Shown here one piece after another: positions 1 to 10,300 of a stretch of 11,079 nt of DNA. A program made the translations under genes and the position numbers. The DNA is taken from contig BQKZ01003043.1 of the NCBI GenBank assembly GCA_036244855.1, positions 1-11,079 of the forward strand. The letters run 5' to 3'. The notes under the pieces were generated by a model. It was given only the letters and a program-made list of their open reading frames with translations. It did no database searches and was not told the DNA's origin. This stretch comes from Temnopleurus reevesii. Its lineage: Eukaryota > Echinodermata > Echinoidea > Temnopleuroida > Temnopleuridae. Position 1 is the first letter of the stretch, and each line of letters begins with the position of its first letter.

Positions 1-143
1 CAACCAGAAATCGATACCCGCCAGGTCAGGTCAGGGGTGGACCAATCAAAATTAAGCATTTGATCCACGCTCTCTAGCGGCGAAAAGCTTACAACTATAG
101 TCGATCCCCCGAATTTCTAAGAAGTCGACCTTACAGCACATTT

Positions 144-554
144 GGGTATTTCCACGGGGTTGGGTCCATTTTTGTGACATCCAAAAACCCTAAATCTGTG
201 GCTTTTTCAAACCAGGCAAATACAGTCCAATAATGACATTACCCCGATAACAGTATCTCACCCAGAAGTATTCCTCAAAGACCATAGCATATTGGAATTT
301 GATACCTGACAATTTCTTGCACATGCAAAAGCAGTGGGATGTCCATGTAACATAGTGAAATTTTTGTATACCTGTACCTTCAAATCCAGAAAAGATTTCA
401 AATCCAAATGTGTTTAACTGAGAAAAAAAAGCAAGTTTCATCAATGGATCAAAGCTTAAGAAGATCTGAATTGATCTTCATGGTGAAGTGACAAAGTGGA
501 TCACTACGTTACATGGACTTTGCATGAAAAGTGGACCCAACCCCATGGAAATAA
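144..554. mobile_element. 411-bp non-autonomous inverted-repeat element (MITE-like), copy 1
   Basis: The left end (GGGTATTTCCACGGGGTTGG..., 144-180) is repeated in inverted form at the right end (about 523-554), with the shared core GGGGTTGGGTCCA. A second inverted pair lies inside: 341-358 and 501-518, GTCCATGTAACATAGTGA with one mismatch. A possible 6-base target duplication ACATTT flanks it (138-143 and 555-560). No transposase is seen; the 84-codon open frame on the minus strand lies within the repeat and looks non-coding. A near-identical copy starts at 10814, which confirms it as a dispersed repeat. The superfamily is not assigned. Confidence 0.8.
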
Positions 555-560
555 ACATTT

Positions 561-1020
561 ATAACAATAGACACAAACATGAAGTTTTCCAATAAGATTG
601 GAAAAGCTGATCAAAATGGCTATGTCAAGCAATAGAGATCAACCTATCAGTGCTTCAGATCCTACCATTCCAACGGTGATTGATGATGTACATTCTTAAA
701 ACAAAACTGCAACCAAGAATTCAGCATTCTCCAGAAATAATCCACCCTTCCATAGTTCATTTCGTCAGCCGCAGTGGACTTGTTGAATCTCTATAGACTT
801 TGTACACAAAAGAGATGTGCAGGGAACCAGAAGAGGTGGCTTATTTTACGAGATGGCAAAGAATTCTAAGGTTTTGCTAATGAGAAGTGGTTTGCATCAG
901 CAGTTCCAAATATTTTTGGTAATTGCATTCTACTATTAGAATTCTAACTTCAGATGGTATGTTGCATGATCCTCCCATTTGAAAAAATTGGAAGTTATCA
1001 TGAAAACAAGGTAAGCAAAG
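561..1020. other. Unrecognised 3' flanking sequence
   Basis: AT-rich sequence between the repeat element and the probable COPA poly(A) site. I see no convincing open frame, splice pattern or repeat in it. Confidence 0.5.
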
Positions 1021-1162
1021 ACGTTCCATATGAATTTCACTCTTTATTGTGATAAATTATAGGAGACATTTAACATAGGGTAGATGACCAAATCCTTGAA
1101 TGGATTGAAAAAAAATAACCTGGTTTATCCGGCAGATTTGAACTTTAACCTGTGGCATGTAT
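1020..1162 (-). other. COPA: Likely COPA 3'UTR
   Basis: About 140 bases follow the TAG stop before and just past the first AATAAA on the gene strand. The length is set by the assumed cleavage 10-30 bases beyond the hexamer at 1043-1048. The end is an estimate; a longer 3'UTR is possible. Confidence 0.5.
1043..1048 (-). promoter_or_regulatory. Candidate polyadenylation signal AATAAA
   Basis: The + strand reads TTTATT, so the gene strand reads AATAAA, about 115 bases after the COPA stop. It is the first canonical hexamer after the stop, and a T-rich stretch (rc of 980-1015) follows it. Confidence 0.55.
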
Positions 1163-1304
1163 CTATCGGAACTGTAGAGGGCTAATGCGGAGGCCGATGG
1201 TGTCCTTTCCGATCTCGGTGACCTGCGTGACCCTACAGATTTCACCTTTGAACTGTGGAAGGTAGCAGGCTCCGCTGAGGGGGCACTTCTCAACTGGCTT
1301 TCCT
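1163..1304 (-). CDS. COPA: COPA window exon 12, terminal coding exon with stop
   Basis: Residues 620-666 and the TAG stop at 1163-1165. It reads [35 protein letters not shown], then [12 protein letters not shown]. The Cys-containing segment CPLSGACY and the very C-terminus are nearly invariant in animals. The acceptor is tatgacag|A. The exon runs on as 3'UTR towards lower coordinates. Confidence 0.96.
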
Positions 1305-4300
1305 CTGTCATAAAAAACATAGAGGTTTTAGTCATGATTAAATAAAATCAATAATATATATATTGTTTAATATGATTGACCCGAACGTTAAATTAAATGA
1401 TAACACTGCACAATCGGCCTGGATAACCCATATAACACAATTTCCACCTGAGACCGTCAAATGTTTTCAAGGAAAGGGCTTTGGCAAGTACAAGGCCAGA
1501 GTTTCAAATTCAAATTTCATCATTTCTTCTGGATTCTGTACTCAAGATTCGTCCAATTTGCAAAACACAAACGACTTCAAAGAGAACGATAATAAACTTG
1601 ATAACATGTCAAAAGAAAGTAATTTACGTTAAAATACAAAACTTTTAAAACAACATTGATACGTCAGAAATCTCAATGCTGGATAGATGAAAAATAATAC
1701 AGAGAGTGGGCCCTATAAAAATGTAAAGATCCCAGGTTCTCAATCATGATATTAATACTACTAGTACTAATAGTAATACAGTCAAACCTCGTTATAAAGA
1801 GCACTGATATAACGAGCTCTCGTTATAACAAGGTAATTTTCCTGGTCCCATCTCTCTGTATGTTATTGTATTTTGACCCTGATATAACAAGGTTTCAATA
1901 TAAAGAGGTAATTACTCTGGTCCCAATGACCTCGTTATATTGAGGTTAGACTGTACAATTTGTAATGCTCAAAACCCATCCTGCTGGATGCTCAAGGATA
2001 AGTAGAAATAGAGAACAGAACAAGAAAAGATGAAAGAAGAAGAAGAAGAAGAAGAAGAAGAAGAAGAAGAAGAAGAAGAAGAAGAAGAAGAAATGCTTCT
2101 ATTATTTTTTTATTTCAAACATACTTGTACAGGATGACGAGGTCAGAAAAAAAAGGTTTTACACCATGGTCCTGTTATTAAAAACATGCACATTGAAAAC
2201 CCCCCCAAAAAGCTAAATTAAATTGAAGTTGAAATAGACGGAACAAAAATAGGTGGGTCATCGACAGGCCAATGAACAAAAAAATAAAGAAACAAAGAAA
2301 CAAAAATATTGCATAACTCACCTGTAGATTGGCTTGTACGTTGCAGCACATATGTCAAACGGATTGTGTTCATCGTAGTTCAGCTTGTGTGCGTCGTTTG
2401 GACTCTTCTCACATGCCTGGAGGATCTTACGGGTCTGTGAAAAATTAAAAAAACATAGTTTGCACAATGCACACAAAATCCTTTGATTTGAATAAGATAG
2501 AATGCAGATATCAACTGGATTCAAGTAGAAGTGTAGATATAAAATGAATTTTGTTCAACTAGTTCAGCTAGTCTGCATCGTTGGGACTCTTCTAACAAGC
2601 CTGGAGGATATTATGAGTCTGTGACAAATTAAAAAAAATGTATTCATATTTTAGACATTACATTCAGCACAATGCATATAGAATCTTTTGATTTGACAAC
2701 GATAGAATGCAGATATCAACTGAATTCAAGTACAGTCAAACCTTTCCATAAAGACCACCCAAGGAAGACAAAAAATGTGGTCTTTAACAGGCGGTGGTCT
2801 CAATGGACAAGGTTCATTTTAAAATACAAGTAGATTTCAATGTTGGGCTTATGATAATTGACACGATTCAATTTATCAATATGAGTTTACTAGAATTTAA
2901 TTCCTGCTACAAAACAAAATACTATATTGAGTGCATAAAAATGGTAATTATGATTAAAGTGTACTATACAAGTCAACAAAATATATTATATACTGCATCT
3001 TCTTACAAAATCCTTCCTAATTACAGTGCAACATGTATAGTCATAAGGGCATTAAGTTACAAGTGAATTAATTTTGCACAGATTATATTACAAATTTAGT
3101 TAAAGTTCTCGAAACCAGTAAAAGGGAACATGACTAAACAAAGAAAAAAAAAAGAACTACAGTGGAAACTCAGCATAGCGAACCACTTGGGACCATGAAA
3201 AATGCCTTGTATTAGTACTGTACTGTAAGAATCTGGTTATAGCAGGGTTAAAAACAATACTCATCTGTGCAATGTCTATGAAGTAGCCTATCAGTAAAAG
3301 TTATTTGACACTTCACTTATATAAATCTAAACGACCACCGATATTACCTGTTGTGCGACATCTGGTTTAGGCCCGAGCTCTAGGAGTCTTCTTGCGAATG
3401 CCGCAGCAGTCTTGAAGTTCTTCAATTTGAACCATAGATTGATCGCTGTCCTTAACGTCAGAATTTGATGGATTGGTTGTAAGTTACAATGGGAGAAGTA
3501 TGCTGCAAGCTGTAAAAAGAGAGAGTGAGACAAAAAGCTTTAATTTGTTAGTAATGCAAGTTAAATTGATTAACTTCATAGGTCTCATGCTTTGGCTAGG
3601 GACCCCACTCCAAAAAATAATTTGGATGCCCTCCACCGTCCGACCCTCCACAAAAGGCCAAAATTGAATGTTCTTTTTTTTTTGGGGGGGGGGTTCACAG
3701 AAATTGAAAAATCACTGTAAAATGACAGGTACAGTGCAAAACATGTGACACTAAACCTGATAAGTCATTTTCAGATATTCTTTGGCTATTGACTCCCTTC
3801 TAAGTCATATTTTCCTCATGAATAAATGTGAATTGTAAAGGAATAAATTTTATCCAACCGACCAACTCTTTTTTTAAATTATTTTCATAAATGGCATTGA
3901 AGGGCATCCAAACAACTTTTTTCTTGGCATAAGACGTTATTCAGCTTGAACCATTGACAAGATGTCATTCGCAATGTAAAGATCTAGTGAATTGGTTGTG
4001 AAAAAGTGAGACAAGTGGTGAATTTAAAAAGTTACAAGGTGATCCCTAACTTTCTTTGAGTCGCGTATTTCTTATATATAATAATATGATATAATATATA
4101 ATATAATATAATAATAATACTTATACTTATATAGCGCAGAAACTATAGTAATATATTCTACTGCGCTAAAAAGACTCTTATTTAAGTAAAGACATGAGTG
4201 GTAAAGTAGCCTTATAATGGCGTGTCAAAAAGATATGTTTTAAGCTTTGATTTGAATGCATGTAGGGAGGATGAATTTCGTATATCAAGAGTTTGGGCGC

Positions 4301-7300
4301 TGCATATGCAAATCTCCTTGAGTGACTTTTGTTTTACGAGTTGTTGTCTATAACAGTAGGGTGTCTTGTGAGCTGCGAAGATTGTGCGTATGGTTGTGTG
4401 ATTTGAATTTAAAGAGTTCTTCAATTTCTTAGATTTTATTCACAAGACTCACCTCACATATTCTCTTCTGCTCCTCAAGGTTGCTCTTGGGTTGTTCTTT
4501 CCTGTACTGCTCCATGGAGAGACCCACAATGTACTCTCTGCATATCGTTATCAGTTGCTGAGCCTGGAATAAAATGTATAAAATACAGTGTAAAATACGG
4601 TAGAAAATATTAATACTCTAAACACCAGCTCAAGTGTTTTAGAGAAGAGTGCTTAGCTTTCCTCATTTTCACATACTTTTATTTCTTTCAATTATCTTTG
4701 TTTTCTTCAATTTCCATTTTAATCCTCTCTGGTTGCAAAAAAACACTGCACATAAAACACTGAATTTTTTTTTGTATTCTGAAAAGGCATTGCATACAAT
4801 TTTCATTATAAAATATTTGCATCTCAAGTGAAATCATGGTGGTTTGAATATATCTCAAAAGTTGAATTTACAAACCTCTGTGATTTCTTGTTTAGTATCA
4901 ACCACCAGCATGGGTATACTGAGCAGAATGTTCCTGAATCTAACGATAGCATCAGGGAACTTCCCTTGTGTTGTGAGCTGGTAGGCGGACTGTAATCTTT
5001 GGACCAGGTGAGACAGCTTCAGACCCACTGCAGGTTGCCCACCTCTTGCTCCCGCTTCTCGCCTGCGACATGAAGAAAGTGACAAAGATTTGGATGAAAG
5101 AACATCATTTAACATTACAGAAAATTCACACATTTCACAAGTTCAGGACAGGCCATTTTTAGAGATACAGTCTGCTTAGGGCGTCCAAACAATTTTTAAG
5201 GGCGCTGGAGCTGCTCATAAATCTATGCAGTGCTCTATGAGACACTGGTAACTCTTTCTCTGGTGCGATTCAGCACCCTGGATGATCTATGAGTGCAAGA
5301 AATGGTCACTAGTCATCTGTAGAGTCATGCGTACCACTACCAACAGCTTTATGACAGGCAAACCGATAGGAAAAGAAAGGGTGCGAGATAATAGTAAAAT
5401 TAGCACTAATTTTCTTGTTTACGAGATAATCGCATTACCCTCTCTTACCTATGCTTTGTTCCTGAACTATGCCCCAAACCGACCAAACACAATAGACTTA
5501 AAAGTTCCTTAACCCAGCTACTCCCCAATACCCTGCCTCTTGCCCTGTCCCCGCCAGGTGGCGGCATATATATAATCTTTATTCTGACCAACCCGTTCTG
5601 CTGATACACCCGTCACATAGACGCAGGTTGGGGGACGGTGGGATGGGGGGGGGGGGACAATAAGAGAGGGTCATGCGATTATTGAAGTAAAATACAGAGT
5701 ATGTTTGGGAGAACGAGAAAAATGAAGTACATACCAGTTTCTGTGAGGATGACCAGAAAGTGGAGGTAGGGAGGGAAGAGCTACGAATGACGTCCTGGCT
5801 CTGGCATACGTCTGCATGAAGATCTGCTTATAAGCTGTGAAGTCCACCATGCCAACTTGGTCATGTAGGAGCTGTCGAGATGAACAGAAAAGAGCATATT
5901 TTGAACAAGCAGATATGTACATAACGTTTAGCTACAAAGAAGGGTTTGGCATTGGTGTATGTCTTTGTGGGAACAGTAAACTATGCCTACTTGCCCATGA
6001 AGGTGCTGTCGAAATAAATAGAACATAGCATATTTCATATACATGTAAGTAAACATTTTCATCAGATTAAGCTGCAGAGGAAATTTTGCGTATTGCATAT
6101 AAAGTCTGTATGAAAATCCGAGCATGCCAGCATTTGGCCTAAAGAACATTCAAGTATTTCAGCAAGACCTTTATTACTCATATCCTCGACAAAGGACATG
6201 ATAAATCAGGAAACAGAATGTAAATCTGACAGGTGAGCCAAATAATTTATCATAAAAAAGCAAGGTCACAATTTTTTTTCATGAATCATGCAAGCAGTAG
6301 TTATCAATGAATTTATAGGACGATGCCCATGATCAATATATTAAAATGGTTGGGAATCCTGTTGATTCTCAAATAATTTGAGGGATGATTACTTTCACCT
6401 GTGCAGTGCTGAATGATAGGTCGACAGGTACCAGAGGATTTTCTCCCCTGACCTATTCCTGGCTCATTGCCGCGATCTCCATTCTAATTTCCTAATAAAG
6501 TCAATAACAATTGATCTATCATCTAGAGTCAATGACTGTTGACCTACCTGTGTGGTGCCATTGAATGATCCTGCTTATACATGTACATGATTTCCAGCCT
6601 TATTCTCAAAAAAATTCTTGCACTTTAACCAAATATAATGACCTGTGAATTCTCTTTCGGTCATGACCTTAAACTTTGACCTACCTGCGTTGCAGTACTG
6701 AATGATCCCGCTAGTACATGGTCTACAGGGAGCTGTGAGTTCTTCACCCAAACCTGTTCCTGGCTCATTCCCTTGGCAGGAGCGACAAAGTAGTCATCAT
6801 CTGCACCTCCTCCTGCCGGCACATCCTACACATACAAAGAAAAAGTGAAAAGGATAGAGGGATATTGTCAGGTCAATGTTATTCATAATATAAAAAAAAT
6901 GACTGAAAATAGTGTTTATCCAAAGCAGAATGTTTCCTTTTCGAAAACCAAACATTTCATTTGGACTGGTATAATTTAGTTTTAATCGGTTTTGGATTCC
7001 ATTCAATTTAAAAAAAAACCTTGAAAATAAACGTACATGAGACATTTCATTTATTCAATCAACATTATTGTAGGCGCATGGGCCTACTAATAAATTCTAA
7101 TTCGCTAAATGGTAATATCATTCCCAGATAAAAAATATGACACTTGTATCCTAGTTTGCTACAAACTTATGTTAATTTAACATAAATTAGTAATAAATGT
7201 TGAAATAAATACATTGTAGGAGTAATTGTATCCTTAAAATTGTGCACTGTCCCAAGTAATATCGTACAAATGAAGCAAGTGCTATCAATGATGATAAAAA

Positions 7301-10300
7301 GAAGAAAAAGAAATGAAAAATCATTTACTGAAAACTTAGATATAAAGACTTACCAAATCAGGAGGCAGCTCCAGTTCTTCATCCACATCCCAGGCTCCAC
7401 CCTCCTCACCATCATCATCACCAAAGCCTTCTACTGCATCACCAAACTCATCACCACCTAAAGGTAGAAGAGAGCAAAAATCAATAAAAATCTTTTTTGC
7501 ATGTTTTTATTTGCTATTCTCAAAGGCCATATTTAACTCTTGGGATGTTACAATGATCAACAACTCTTCAAAATCAATGAATGCAATTAGGATTCTTGAT
7601 GCTTGCAGCTCTGGTTTCCTAAATACCAAGGCCATATCCTTTCTCACAATCATCACCAAACACTTCTACTGTATCTCATATTAATCACCTGAGAGAAAAA
7701 TATTACTTTACTCTTTCAATTATAGCTAACACATCCCCTGAATTCACGATGCTTCTAGCTCTAAATTTTCATATGCCTCCCGAGCCCTGCCCTCACCAAC
7801 AAGCAACTTCAGAAGCAAGCCTTCAACTACAACACTAGACACATCACCATCTGAGAGAAATTATATCACATATTTGATGAGAAATGATAGGAAATTGGAT
7901 GAGAATTGATATTCATAAAAATACCCATGAAATTGTTTGAATATTTTTTTTTAAACAATATAAAGGAATCCAAAATCTATTTAGAACAGCATGTCCCTCC
8001 CTCTTCATACCGCTGCCACTCTTGGACCAACCTCACTGTGACTATTGACAAAAATAGTTGACTGACAGTAAATGCAATCACTCTTATTTTAAATAATATT
8101 TCCATCCCAATTTCCAATACTTATCTACCTTTCATCAAAGACTTAGGCACATCTTACCATCAAGAACAAGTTCAGCATCATCACCCCAATCACCACCAGC
8201 ATCTCCTTCATCCATTGCAACCGCTGCCGCCATTGTACCCCCGGTAGCTGCAGCCTTGCCTCGACTCATGGCTCCCTCAAAGAAGCCCTTCGTCACGGTC
8301 AGGAGAGGCCAGTTCTCCTCGGAGCGTGTGATTGGGGGAGGGGGCTGGAGAAGCTGAGCGTTGGGCGAGACCTCAGGGAGTTTGTCGTCCTCGTTGAACA
8401 TCTCGGAGATGGTGTCGGCCTCCTCGGCCAGGCCGTGGGTCTTGGCTGTCAGGTAGGCCAGGGATTCTAGAGGGCAGAAGATAATAATCAAAATATTCAT
8501 AAGATACTCATACTCACAAAATCATGAAACTTTTGTATCATACTTCAGAACTGTCCATGATTACCCCCCCCCCCCCAAAAAAAAAGAGCTTTTAGACTGT
8601 AAAATAAAAGAGGGATATTGCTGCTCGAACAGCGGGAAGAACTCAAGGTAATTCCTTTGGAGTATTGTTAACATGAAGAAACCTCAAAATTCTCTGGAAA
8701 CATAGGTTAGAATGATAAAAATATCATATCTTTCACACTTATTTCAAATACTGTATGAGCTGAAATTTTCCCTGGGGTTTGATTTTCACAAATTTCGCGA
8801 CCATGAATTTGCTAATCTTTTCATTCATTAGAATGCCCATAGACTTGTGTACAATAATCTATCAAAACATGAAAATAACAACTCGCAAATGTGTGAAAAT
8901 GTCTGAAATTTAGTGATTTGGCTAAAATATTGGATTTTACAGTAAGGATTGGTTGGTCTAGACTTTTGTTTTAACTTTTAACTTTTGTTTTAACATTTTA
9001 ACTTTTTAACTCACTTTGTCCACAATTCTTGAGGATCTTGACTCTCTCTTCGACATCACCCAGGTAGAGGGCGCACTGGTACTGGCCGCTAGTGTCCTTG
9101 CGAATCTCAGCTGAAAATCAAACAACAGAAAAGTGATACCAATGAAATCTTACAACATCAATGATTAGAGGGCAATTATCTATTAACTACATCTGACTTT
9201 CAGATAAATTTATGTTTCCCCTATTATCTCTTTATCAAGCTTTTTTTTTCTTCATTGATTTTCTTAGTTCTCAACAATCTTCATCTACATTCCCTGTGAT
9301 GACAGAAGTGAAAGATTGTCAACATTCTTAGGCCTTTTTCAATCTATCTACATATATATATAATTCTCTCTATCACTCACCTGTACTTACTCTGTTAAAA
9401 AAAACATCCATCTCCCTCCTGACAAACATAGCTAGCTATCTTTCTCAAGTACTCTCTGCCAGTGTTACACACACTAAATCTCTCCAACTTCTATCCCGAG
9501 TCAAAACTGATTATTTTCTTACCAATCTTCATCATCTTCTTGAGCTTATCCAGATTCCCGGTGATGAGGTAGAGGAACGAGAGCTTGTCAAAGTTCTTGG
9601 TCCTCTGGTAGGCCATCTCAACAACTTGATGGTTGCCTTGCAAGAGGGCTGCCTCACCTAGCTTCTCCCAGCACGACTTGTCGTCCAAGGCTCGGGCAGC
9701 TTCGAGGGCAATCTAGATGTTGGGTGAAAAGTAAAAGTGATAGATTCATATGATGCAGACAGTAAGGCCCTGGTCACATAGGACCCCGGAAGCAACACGA
9801 CTCACTCCGACTCTTTGATAATTCACAGTTAACTGCCTCAGAACAACGAGTCGGGGTGAATCGTGTTGCCTGCGGGGTCCTATGTGTCCGGGGCTTAAAA
9901 CAGTATTATTTTCATGCCTCACTTTGCTTCACAAGTGGGCATCAAAATCCATGTTTATGTAAAGAGAAATATAAACATATTATAGTTCACGTATTGGCAA
10001 CAATTAGAAAAAAGGAAATAGTTCAAAAGGAATATTGTAGCGCATTTACAGGCAATTACATATTTCAAATAGATACAGAGAGAGTGAGAGCACAGGGATA
10101 GCACAGTGATATTCTATTACATATCATGCTATTTTAGCCTTTGGTACACAATGACACACATTTTACCTTTCACAAATTTTCGTCTTTTTCTCTTTTTTTT
10201 TTTAATGATAAGGGTTGTATGGGTAGACATATAGAGAAAAAATGGCAGTTTTGACTGAATGGATTAAATAATGACTTTCACTGTCTTTTTTGACATTCGT

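Noticed and set aside
190..444. 84-codon open frame on the minus strand
   Set aside because: It lies wholly inside the 411-bp inverted-repeat element, shows no domain or protein-like pattern, and the second copy shows no sign of protein-level constraint.
1363..1632. 89-codon open frame on the + strand
   Set aside because: It is in a COPA intron, AT-rich, with no motif or splice context; most likely chance.
3674..3693. T10G10 run as a regulatory or G-quadruplex site
   Set aside because: A single homopolymer run without spaced G-tracts; more likely low-complexity drift inside a repeat.
5837..6028. 63-codon + strand frame between exon 7 and its relic
   Set aside because: It runs antisense to exon 7 and to the relic; explained by them.
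6685..6685. Mutually exclusive exon array (as in Dscam-like genes) for exon 6
   Set aside because: The extra copies lack acceptors and have stops or large deletions, so they cannot replace exon 6 in frame.
8135..8500. 121-codon minus-strand frame taken as a single-exon gene
   Set aside because: Its middle is COPA exon 4; its first and last residues are intron translation beyond the splice sites at 8466 and 8158.
9147..9205. Possible relic of exon 3 in intron 2
   Set aside because: Only short matches (ACATCA, TAGAGGGC, TTCAG) align; too weak to claim.
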